DNA of 11,262 bases. It comes from an uncultured Eubacteriales bacterium (GTDB lineage Bacteria > Bacillota > Clostridia > Oscillospirales > Acutalibacteraceae). Of this stretch, positions 5,821 through 11,262 are shown one piece after another. The notes beneath the pieces were generated by a model that searched no databases, was not told the origin of the DNA, and saw only the letters and a list, made by a program, of their open reading frames with translations. Each line of letters opens with the position of its first letter. The first letter of the stretch is position 1. Position numbers and translations under genes: made by a program. Where the stretch lies: contig CAKUBN010000069.1 of assembly GCA_934643185.1 (NCBI GenBank), forward strand, positions 1-11,262. The letters run 5' to 3'.

Positions 5821-6766
5821 AAATAAAGTTGCAAAAAACGTGAAGGAATTCCTGCTCGATCTGATCTTCATGACGGTGGGTTCCATCATTTACGCGGTCG
5901 GCCTGAACGGCTTCACCGCACCGAACAACATCGCGCCGGGCGGCGTGAGCGGCATCGCCATCGTGCTGAACTACCTGTTCGGCACGCCTGTCGGTACCGT
6001 GATCTTGCTCATCAACGTGCCGATCATCATTTGGGCGATCATTGAGATCGGCTATAAGCTCGTCACCAAAACGATGCTGGCGGTCATTTTGAACGCGGCC
6101 TTCATCGACATTGTGGCGCTGTTCATGCCGGTCTACCACGGTGATCCGCTCATCATCACGCTCATCGGCGGCGTGTGCGAGGGCGTGGGCCTTTCGCTCG
6201 TCTTTATGCGCGGCGCTACGACCGGCGGCACGGATATGATCGCGCGTCTGCTCAACCATCGCCTGCGCCATCTCTCTATGGGCAAGCTGATGCTTGCCGT
6301 AGACGGCTGTGTCGTGCTGCTTTCTGCCATTGTGTATAAGAGCATTGAAAGCGCCGTGTACGCGTGCATCGTTATTTTCGTATCGACCAAAATCATCGAT
6401 ACGATTCTCTACGGCACAGACGCCGGCAACGGCAAGATGTTCTTTATCATGTCCCATAAAAACGACGTCATCGCCGACCGCATCATCAAGGAGATGGACC
6501 GCGGCCTGACGTTTCTCAAGTCCCGCGGCGGTTATTTAAAGCAGGACGGCGAGGTGCTGTTCTGCGCCGTGCGCCGCTTTGAGGTGTTCCGCATCAGCGA
6601 GATCATCCGTGAGGAAGACCCAGATGCGTTCGTCATCGTCGGCGACGCCGGTGAGATCGCCGGTGAGGGCTTCAAGCCCGTGCGTTCCGACGACCGCACG
6701 CTCGGTGAGATCATCAAGGCCATCCGCAAGACGGGTGATAAGCCGGACAGTGAGCCGAAAGAATAA
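5813..6766 (+). CDS. YitT family membrane protein (DUF161 + DUF2179 C-terminal domain)
   Basis: 317 aa. The N-terminal two thirds (about 10-200) is a YitT-type membrane domain with about five hydrophobic segments (roughly 14-32, 40-57, 60-80, 86-107 and 160-195). It carries the family motifs NGFTAPNNIAPGGVSGIAIVLNY (32-54) and RGATTGGTDMIARLL (133-147). Residues about 208-290 form a soluble DUF2179 domain (GLTFLKSRGGYLKQDGEVLFCAV, then EEDPDAFVIVGDAGEI). The function of the family is not established; members have been suggested to be transporters or sensors. ATG 5813 overlaps mrnC by 8 nt (ATGCGTGA), and GGAGG (5799-5803) is its ribosome binding site. The frame is open further upstream, but only inside mrnC. 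It is the last gene of the obgE operon. Confidence 0.92.
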   Translation: MRENKVAKNVKEFLLDLIFMTVGSIIYAVGLNGFTAPNNIAPGGVSGIAIVLNYLFGTPVGTVILLINVPIIIWAIIEIGYKLVTKTMLAVILNAAFIDIVALFMPVYHGDPLIITLIGGVCEGVGLSLVFMRGATTGGTDMIARLLNHRLRHLSMGKLMLAVDGCVVLLSAIVYKSIESAVYACIVIFVSTKIIDTILYGTDAGNGKMFFIMSHKNDVIADRIIKEMDRGLTFLKSRGGYLKQDGEVLFCAVRRFEVFRISEIIREEDPDAFVIVGDAGEIAGEGFKPVRSDDRTLGEIIKAIRKTGDKPDSEPKE

Positions 6767-6776
6767 ATCCGCATAG

Positions 6777-6811
6777 AAAAAGCAGACAAGCGCATCGCCT
6801 GCCTGCTTTTT
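6777..6811. terminator. Bidirectional terminator between yitT and the convergent small gene
   Basis: The left arm AAAAAGCAG (6777-6785) pairs with CTGCTTTTT (6803-6811). Inner CA/TG and GC/GC pairs are separated by single mismatches around a GCATC loop. The A tract on one side and T tract on the other let it end transcripts arriving from yitT (+) and from the small minus-strand gene. Confidence 0.85.
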
Positions 6812-6825
6812 CCGATTTTTCCGCG

Positions 6826-6966
6826 TTACCGGCAGTTTTTCTCGCTGCGGTCCTCCGTGCGGTTTTCTGTGCCGTTCTGTTCGCGGTCCGTCATGGTGCG
6901 GTCGCTCTTATTGCGGCTCTGCTTCTTATTTTTGTTTGTGTAATTCTTGTTTTCGGAATTTGCCAT
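6826..6966 (-). CDS. Small hydrophilic Asn/Lys/Arg-rich protein, 46 aa, function unknown
   Basis: Read on the minus strand, ATG at 6966-6964 opens a 46-residue frame ending in TAA (6828-6826). The product begins MANSENKNYTNKNKKQSRN and ends in SEKNCR. It has no hydrophobic segment, is dominated by N, K, R, E, S and T, and holds one Cys next to the C-terminus. Support for reality: a strong ribosome binding site GGAAGGGGTG seven nt before the ATG, a bidirectional terminator 15 nt past the stop, and no other gene in this stretch. The composition recalls short clostridial spore-associated or stress-related proteins, but no specific family is recognised. Confidence 0.65.
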   Translation of the reverse strand: MANSENKNYTNKNKKQSRNKSDRTMTDREQNGTENRTEDRSEKNCR

Positions 6967-6988
6967 GTGATTCACCCCTTCCGAAAGC

Positions 6989-7017
6989 TATTGTGCGCAC
7001 GGCACGCGCGTTTATGT
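6989..7017 (-). promoter_or_regulatory. Weak candidate sporulation-type promoter for the 46-aa gene
   Basis: On the minus strand, ACATA (7017-7013), 17 nt and CACAATA (6995-6989) resemble the GnATR / CATnnTA pattern of forespore sigma factors, with one mismatch in each box. No sigma-A type promoter is evident. This is weak and depends on the organism forming spores. Confidence 0.25.
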
Positions 7018-7021
7018 GCCG
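7000..7021. repeat. Inverted repeat upstream of the rRNA methyltransferase gene
   Basis: CGGCAC (7000-7005) and GTGCCG (7016-7021) are perfect inverted arms around a 10-nt spacer. A GTGCGCAC palindrome (6993-7000) abuts it. This lies between two divergent genes and could be an operator or an RNA hairpin. I see no clear sigma-A promoter for the methyltransferase gene in this gap. Confidence 0.4.
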
Positions 7022-7053
7022 AGATCCAATAAAATGTGAAAGGTGGGGCGGCC

Positions 7054-8379
7054 ATGGAATTGCCCGCAGCTTTTGAAAAACGAATGCAGGAAATGCTCGG
7101 GGAAGAATACCCGGCGTTTCGCGCGTCTTACGATGAACCGCATAAGCGCGGCATTCGACTGAACACCGTAAAGTGCACAAAGGAACAGCTTGAAAGCGCG
7201 CTGCCGTTTAAGCTCGAGCAAACGCCGTTTTCGCCGCTCTCGTTTTATGCACCGACGGATACCAAAATGACGGCACTGCCGCTCTATCATGCAGGCGCAT
7301 TTTATTCGCAGGAGCCGTCCGCGTCCTCGGTTGTTACGCTTTTGGCGCCCGAGCCGGGGGACAAGGTGCTCGACCTCTGCGCCGCACCGGGCGGTAAATC
7401 CACGCAGATTGCCGCGCTGACCGGCGACACCGGGCTTTTGTGGTCAAACGAAGTTGTGCGCAATCGCGCCGCAATTTTATCCTCCAATTTGGAGCGCATG
7501 GGCGTGCGTAATACAGTCGTTTCCAGCGTATACCCGGAGATGCTTGCGGAAAAGCTCGGCGGGTATTTTGATAAAGTGCTCGTTGATGCGCCATGCTCCG
7601 GCGAAGGCATGTTCCGCCGCGATCCCGTTGCCGTGCAGGAATGGAGTCCTGAGCACTTGGAGACCTGCGCTGTACGTCAGCTCGCAATTTTATCCTCCGC
7701 CGCACAGTGCGTGCGCGAAGGCGGCATTTTGGTGTACTCTACCTGCACGTTTTCCACGGAAGAAAATGAGGGCGTTGTGCAGAAATTTCTCGAGAGCCAC
7801 CCGGAATTCGTGCTCGAAAAGCCGAATGTCACATTTGGTCGCCCGGCCTATGGCGTAGACGCTGTGCGCATTTTCCCGATGGACGGGGGTGAGGGGCACT
7901 TTGCCGCGCGCTTCCGCCGCGTTGCGCCTTGTGAAGAACGCTTTGCGCCGTTTAGCTTTAAACCCGACCGAGAGACGCAGGCGCATGCCGAAGAATTGTA
8001 CACATCTCTGTTTACCGATGCACCGGGCCGATTCCAGCGCGTGCGCGACCGTGTGATCTTATTGCCAAATGAGCTGCCGGATATTGCAGGACTTTCCGTT
8101 CTGCGCGCCGGTGTGGAATTCGGCGAGGCAAAAAAGAACCGCATCGAGCCCGCGCATGGCATTTTCATGGCAAGCCGTGCGGAAAACTGCCGCAGCGTTC
8201 TGCATCTCACATCGAACGATCCTGCTTTATTCGCGTTTTTGCGCGGCGAAGAAATCCCCGCAGAGGGGCTTTCCGGTTACACCGCTGTCGCCGCAGACGG
8301 TATTGTAACGGGCTTTGGCAAGGCATCGAACGGTGTTTTGAAGAATCGTTACCCAAAGGGGCTGCGCCCACACCTGTAA
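7054..8379 (+). CDS. rsmF: RsmF/RsmB-NOP family 16S rRNA cytosine-C5 methyltransferase
   Basis: 441 aa. It uses S-adenosylmethionine to methylate C5 of a cytosine in RNA, most likely 16S rRNA. The class I methyltransferase core spans about 90-290: SAM-binding DLCAAPGGK (107-115), VLVDAPCSGEGMF (175-187) with Cys181 that releases the product, and LVYSTCTFSTEEN (226-238) with the nucleophile Cys231. The PCSGEGMF form and the C-terminal PUA-like/RNA-binding region (about 300-441) are typical of the YebU/RsmF branch rather than RsmB, which has an NusB-like N-terminus. ATG 7054 has AAAGGTGGGG (7039-7048) upstream; an in-frame GTG at 7036 lies before that site. It is transcribed away from the 46-aa gene and followed by its own terminator. 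Confidence 0.92.
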   Translation: MELPAAFEKRMQEMLGEEYPAFRASYDEPHKRGIRLNTVKCTKEQLESALPFKLEQTPFSPLSFYAPTDTKMTALPLYHAGAFYSQEPSASSVVTLLAPEPGDKVLDLCAAPGGKSTQIAALTGDTGLLWSNEVVRNRAAILSSNLERMGVRNTVVSSVYPEMLAEKLGGYFDKVLVDAPCSGEGMFRRDPVAVQEWSPEHLETCAVRQLAILSSAAQCVREGGILVYSTCTFSTEENEGVVQKFLESHPEFVLEKPNVTFGRPAYGVDAVRIFPMDGGEGHFAARFRRVAPCEERFAPFSFKPDRETQAHAEELYTSLFTDAPGRFQRVRDRVILLPNELPDIAGLSVLRAGVEFGEAKKNRIEPAHGIFMASRAENCRSVLHLTSNDPALFAFLRGEEIPAEGLSGYTAVAADGIVTGFGKASNGVLKNRYPKGLRPHL

Positions 8380-8408
8380 AGATGCATTCGTTTATACAAA
8401 AAGAACAG

Positions 8409-8450
8409 AAAGCTTCGCAAAGCCAAATGGTTATTTGTGAAGCTTTTTTT
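8409..8450 (+). terminator. Rho-independent terminator after rsmF
   Basis: A 13-bp stem (8409-8421 pairing with 8434-8446, one G-U pair) has a small inner CC/GG pairing in the loop and is followed by a T run to 8450. Confidence 0.9.
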
Positions 8451-8470
8451 GCAATTTAAACCTCGGTAAC

Positions 8471-8499
8471 TTGCAAAAAAGGCAAATACGTGCTAAAAT
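8471..8499 (+). promoter_or_regulatory. Promoter of the branched-chain aminotransferase gene
   Basis: TTGCAA (8471-8476), a 17-nt spacer and TAAAAT (8494-8499), with TG at 8491-8492 giving an extended -10. The expected start near 8506 leaves a leader of only about 27 nt, too short for a T-box or attenuator. Confidence 0.75.
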
Positions 8500-8532
8500 G
8501 TGTATAAGCAAACAGGAAAGAAGTGTTTTTTG

Positions 8533-9615
8533 ATGCAGAAAATTCAGATTGAGCGTACCACTGCGCCTAAAGCGAAGCCGGCAGACGAAAGCAAGCTCGG
8601 TTTCGGTAAAATCTTTACAGATCACATGTATGTGATGGAATATAACCCGGAGCAGGGTTGGCACGATCCGAAGATCATGCCGTATCAGCCGATCGTCCTT
8701 GATCCGTCCGCTATGGTTTTCCACTACGGTCAGGAAATGTTCGAGGGCATGAAGGCTTATAAATGCGCAGACGGCCGCATCCGTCTGTTCCGTCCGAACA
8801 AGAACATCGAACGTGCAAACAACTCCAACAGAAGACTTTGCATCCCGGAGATTCCGGCCGATGATTTCCTCAATGCGATCAAGACGCTCGTCGCCGTTGA
8901 CGCAGATTGGATTCCGAGCCGTCCCGGCACTTCTCTTTATATTCGTCCGTTCGTCATTGCAACGGATCCGTTCCTCGGCGTACGCCCGTCGAACACCTAT
9001 AAATTCATCATCATTCTTTCCCCGGTCGGCGCTTACTATGAGAGCGGCCTCGACCCGGTAAAGATTTGGATCGAAGACGACTATGTACGTGCAGTCCGCG
9101 GCGGCATCGGCGAAGCAAAGACCGGCGGCAACTACGTTGCAAGCCTCGCGGCACAGGTAAAGGCACACGACGAAGGTTACTCTCAGGTTCTGTGGCTCGA
9201 CGGTGTTGAGCGCAAGTACATCGAAGAAGTCGGTGCTATGAACATCTTCTTCAAAATCAACGGCACCGTTGTCACTCCGATGCTGAACGGCAGTATTTTG
9301 CCGGGCGTTACCCGTGCATCCTGCATCGATCTCTGCAAACGCTGGGGTCTCCCGGTCGAAGAGAGAAGAATCTCCGTTGACGAGCTCGTTGAGGCGGCCC
9401 GTACCGGTGCACTTGAAGAGTGCTGGGGTAGCGGTACCGCAGCCGTTATCTCCCCGGTCGGCGCACTCCGTTACGAGAACGAAGTCATGCAGATCAAGGA
9501 CGGCGGCATCGGCGAATTCAGCCAGAAGCTGTACGACACCGTCACCGGCATCCAGACCGGTAAGGTAGAAGATACCCTCGGTTGGACTGTGGAAGTCACA
9601 CCGCTTGAGAAGTAA
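8533..9615 (+). CDS. ilvE: Branched-chain amino acid aminotransferase
   Basis: 360 aa, a fold-type IV PLP enzyme of the longer BCAT2 type (family about 340-370). It interconverts leucine, isoleucine and valine with their 2-oxo acids, using 2-oxoglutarate/glutamate, in the cytoplasm. Motifs: FHYGQEMFEGMKAY (63-76), SLYIRPF (134-140), GEAKTGGNYVASL (193-205) with Lys196 as the expected Schiff-base lysine, EEVGAMNIFF (231-240), GSILPGVTR (253-261) and GSGTAA (299-304) for the PLP phosphate. ATG 8533 has AGGAAAG (8514-8520) upstream. The in-frame GTG at 8500 overlaps the -10 box and cannot be the start of a transcript from this promoter. It is monocistronic, flanked by terminators. Confidence 0.96.
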   Translation: MQKIQIERTTAPKAKPADESKLGFGKIFTDHMYVMEYNPEQGWHDPKIMPYQPIVLDPSAMVFHYGQEMFEGMKAYKCADGRIRLFRPNKNIERANNSNRRLCIPEIPADDFLNAIKTLVAVDADWIPSRPGTSLYIRPFVIATDPFLGVRPSNTYKFIIILSPVGAYYESGLDPVKIWIEDDYVRAVRGGIGEAKTGGNYVASLAAQVKAHDEGYSQVLWLDGVERKYIEEVGAMNIFFKINGTVVTPMLNGSILPGVTRASCIDLCKRWGLPVEERRISVDELVEAARTGALEECWGSGTAAVISPVGALRYENEVMQIKDGGIGEFSQKLYDTVTGIQTGKVEDTLGWTVEVTPLEK

Positions 9616-9634
9616 TTCGAATATTTGAACATTC

Positions 9635-9671
9635 AAAAGGCCGAGCCCGCGTGGTTCGGTCTTTTTGTTTT
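9635..9671 (+). terminator. Rho-independent terminator after ilvE
   Basis: A 13-bp stem (9635-9647 pairing with 9653-9665, two G-U pairs) closes a CGCGT loop and is followed by a T-rich tail. Confidence 0.9.
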
Positions 9672-9723
9672 CTGAAACTGAAACCAAGAATATTCCCAAA
9701 AACGCAGAAAAAAGTTCGGGTAG

Positions 9724-9750
9724 TATCGCCGATAGACATCTTTGTGCACA
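9724..9750. promoter_or_regulatory. Candidate operator: two small palindromes at the ThuA promoter
   Basis: TATCG-C-CGATA (9724-9734) is a perfect 5+5 dyad overlapping the first bases of the -35 box. TGTGCACA (9743-9750) is a perfect 8-nt palindrome inside the promoter spacer. Both positions suit a repressor. Palindromes this short can occur by chance. Confidence 0.35.
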
Positions 9751-9761
9751 TAGAGTAGAAT
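9733..9761 (+). promoter_or_regulatory. Promoter of the ThuA-SDR operon
   Basis: TAGACA (9733-9738), a 17-nt spacer and TAGAAT (9756-9761) differ from sigma-A consensus by one base in each box. The expected start near 9768 gives a leader of about 44 nt. A second TAGAAT lies at 9767-9772 without a good -35 box. Confidence 0.6.
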
Positions 9762-9811
9762 TATCATAGAATAAAAGCAAATGGACAAGAGCTTTTAGGG
9801 GAGGAAAAACT

Positions 9812-10468
9812 ATGACAAATGTACTGGTGATCTGCGACGATGTATGGCACCCCGGCGAAGTTGTGATGCGCGGGCTGAAAGGTGTGGGTGAAGGCGAGAT
9901 CACATTCGATTTCGTGATGGACGCCAAAGATATTTTAACGCCGAGCATGCTCAAAAACTACGACGTCATCATGAACTGCAAGACCGATAACCTGACCGGT
10001 GCGAACACCGCGCCGTGGTTTGAAGACGGCGTGACCGAGGTCGGCGTGGAAGAATTTGAAGCGTACGTTAAAGCAGGCGGCGGCTTTCTTTCCGTCCACG
10101 CCGGCAACACCTATACGGAAAATCGCTGCCCGAAATACGCAAAATTCATCGGAAATTGCTTCGTAACACACCCGCCGCGCTGCGAAATTGAGCTTCAGGT
10201 AACAAAGGAACATCCTATCGCCGCAGGCATCGAGAACTTCAAAATTCGCGACGAGCATTATCAGCTTGATCACATTGCGCCGGACGCCGATGTTTTTCTG
10301 GAGTCCGTATCTGAAAGCGGCGGCCGACAGATCGCCGGCTACACGCGCGAAATGGGTGAGGGCAGAATTTGCGTTTTGACACCGGGTCACATCCTTGCCG
10401 TGTGGGAAAACGAAAGCTTCAGAAAGCTGCTTGTGCAGGCCATCCGCTGGTGCAAAAAGGAGAGCTGA
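9812..10468 (+). CDS. ThuA domain protein (class I glutamine amidotransferase-like fold)
   Basis: 218 aa, a single ThuA domain with no signal peptide, so cytoplasmic. Family features: N-terminal NVLVICDDVWHPG strand-loop, DVIMNCK (51-57), the AGGGFLSVHAG turn (88-98), KEHPIAAGIENFKIRDEHYQL (132-152) and GEGRICVLTPGHILAVW (182-198). The fold is that of class I amidotransferases, but here the nucleophile-elbow position reads SVHAG with no catalytic Cys, as in other ThuA proteins. The family is named from trehalose/sucrose use in rhizobia and is usually found near sugar dehydrogenases and hydrolases; its exact reaction is unclear. The strong site GGGGAGGA (9797-9804) precedes ATG 9812. The SDR gene follows after 2 nt. 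Confidence 0.88.
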   Translation: MTNVLVICDDVWHPGEVVMRGLKGVGEGEITFDFVMDAKDILTPSMLKNYDVIMNCKTDNLTGANTAPWFEDGVTEVGVEEFEAYVKAGGGFLSVHAGNTYTENRCPKYAKFIGNCFVTHPPRCEIELQVTKEHPIAAGIENFKIRDEHYQLDHIAPDADVFLESVSESGGRQIAGYTREMGEGRICVLTPGHILAVWENESFRKLLVQAIRWCKKES

Positions 10469-10470
10469 AA

Positions 10471-11163
10471 ATGGGAGAGACTGTATTTATCACAGGCGCA
10501 GACCGCGGCGTTGGCCTTGGGCTGACGCGCTGCTTCCTCCAAAACGGAGATACCGTATTCGCCGGGCAGTTTATGCCGCGGTGGAAGGAGCTTGAAGCGC
10601 TCAAAGAAGAATTTCCGAATACACTCGAGCTTATCCCGCTCGACGTATCGGATGAAGACTCCATTGTCCGTGCGGCAAAGCTCACCGCCGAAAAGACCGA
10701 CCACATCGATATTTTAGCGCAGGTTGCCGGCATTTCCGGGGTTAAAGATCATGACAAAATGCTGCAGATGCTGCGCACAAACGCCATCGGCCCCGTGTGC
10801 GTGACAGAGCATTTTCTGCCGCTGATGCAGGAGGGGAAAAAGCGACTTTGCTACGTTTCGTCGGAAGCCGGCAGCGTATCGGTCGCGCACCGCGACGGAG
10901 ATTCCGGCTACTGCCTTTCCAAAACGGCGCTCAATATGGCGATCCGCCTGATGTTCAACGAGCTGTATAAGGACGGCTTCACGTTCCGCATTTACCACCC
11001 CGGTTGGGTGCGGTCGTACATGCATGGCGATACAAAATCCACGCACGGCCTTTACGAGCCGGATGAATCGGCGCGCGCGGCATTCAAGGACTTCACCACA
11101 GACCGCCCGTGTGAAGACGTCTTGATGATGACCGACATCAAGGGCGAAATTTGGCCGTTTTAG
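10471..11163 (+). CDS. Short-chain dehydrogenase/reductase (SDR family)
   Basis: 230 aa, classical SDR. The NAD(P)-binding motif is TGADRGVG (8-15), D58 lies in PLDVS, AQVAG (83-87) replaces the usual NNAG, N104 is in RTNAIG, Ser130/131 lie in YVSSEAG, and the catalytic pair is Tyr147 and Lys151 in GYCLSK. The segment HPGWVRS (176-182) is the usual post-catalytic substrate loop. No arginine follows strand 2 in an obvious NADP pattern (VFAGQFMPRWKE), so cofactor preference is open. It probably oxidises or reduces a hydroxyl or ketone on the substrate handled by the ThuA protein; that is inference from the 2-nt spacing. AAGGAGAG (10457-10464), inside the end of the ThuA gene, is the ribosome binding site for ATG 10471. 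Confidence 0.9.
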   Translation: MGETVFITGADRGVGLGLTRCFLQNGDTVFAGQFMPRWKELEALKEEFPNTLELIPLDVSDEDSIVRAAKLTAEKTDHIDILAQVAGISGVKDHDKMLQMLRTNAIGPVCVTEHFLPLMQEGKKRLCYVSSEAGSVSVAHRDGDSGYCLSKTALNMAIRLMFNELYKDGFTFRIYHPGWVRSYMHGDTKSTHGLYEPDESARAAFKDFTTDRPCEDVLMMTDIKGEIWPF

Positions 11164-11172
11164 GAGGGAAAC

Positions 11173-11262
11173 ATGAACCGCGTTATTGTATTTTCGGAAA
11201 TGATAAGTGAAAAGTCCCGCCGCGCGGCCGTGGATTTTTTGAAGAAAAGTGATATTGTCTAC
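11173..11262 (+). CDS. Third gene of the ThuA-SDR operon, N-terminal 30 residues only
   Basis: ATG 11173 follows AGGAGGG (11162-11168), which overlaps the SDR stop, 9 nt after that stop codon. The visible 30 codons start MNRVIVFSEMISEKSRRAAV and continue to the window edge. The opening beta-strand and helix would suit a Rossmann-like protein such as a 2-hydroxyacid dehydrogenase, but too little is visible to assign a family. Confidence 0.7.
   Translation, partial: MNRVIVFSEMISEKSRRAAVDFLKKSDIVY

Noticed and set aside
4570..5889. 439-codon minus-strand open frame across obgE and mrnC
   Set aside because: It lies antisense to two genes with clear catalytic motifs and has no family features; a codon-bias shadow.
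7030..7035. TAAAAT as a -10 box for rsmF
   Set aside because: No -35 box lies at a proper distance, and transcription from it would start within the ribosome binding site.
7471..7698. Exact 15-nt direct repeat (GCAATTTTATCCTCC) at 7471-7485 and 7684-7698
   Set aside because: Both copies are in frame inside rsmF and encode the same AILSS peptide on equivalent helices of the methyltransferase; coincidence of codon choice is enough to explain it.
8530..8544. CodY-like box around the ilvE start codon
   Set aside because: The 15-mer matches the CodY consensus at only 10 positions, and its good half is simply the coding sequence for MQKI. Not strong enough to call.
8431..9954. 507-codon open frame on the minus strand across ilvE
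   Set aside because: It is antisense to a clear aminotransferase gene; long antisense frames are common in this codon usage. No ribosome binding site or recognisable domain supports it.

Overview
This looks like a chromosomal core-gene region of a Gram-positive, clostridial bacterium. I infer Oscillospirales/Ruminococcaceae-type from the moderately high G+C, the strong AGGAGG-like ribosome binding sites, the rplU-prp-rpmA cluster with a Prp-cleavable L27 N-terminus, Mini-RNase III, a YitT-family protein and pyrB with a separate pyrI. All genes but one lie on the + strand. I see no mobile element, CRISPR array, rRNA or tRNA.

Layout. (1) 1-423 is the 3' part of a cysteine-containing flavodoxin-fold reductase. 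A near-consensus extended -10 promoter in its last codons drives yebC (467-1213), which ends at a strong terminator. (2) pyrB-pyrI (1325-2700) encode the catalytic and regulatory chains of aspartate carbamoyltransferase. They are translationally coupled to each other and to a 72-aa single-pass membrane protein of unknown function. (3) A strong promoter and a structured leader resembling the L21 leader precede rplU, prp (L27-processing cysteine protease) and rpmA. After a hairpin-rich gap with a terminator come obgE, mrnC and a YitT-family membrane gene; this is a ribosome-biogenesis block. (4) A convergent 46-aa, very hydrophilic minus-strand gene shares a bidirectional terminator with yitT. 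(5) Next come an RsmF-like rRNA m5C methyltransferase, and a branched-chain aminotransferase with its own promoter and terminator. (6) The last block begins at a promoter carrying dyad symmetry. It holds a ThuA-domain protein, a short-chain dehydrogenase and the start of a third gene cut by the window edge; it looks like a small carbohydrate-related operon.

Most of the window is well-known housekeeping biology. The less explained parts are the pyrI-coupled membrane microprotein, the minus-strand 46-aa gene, the rpmA-obgE leader with competing hairpins, an atypical G5 motif in Obg, and the regulated-looking ThuA/SDR operon. I do not see convincing evidence for a wholly new system.
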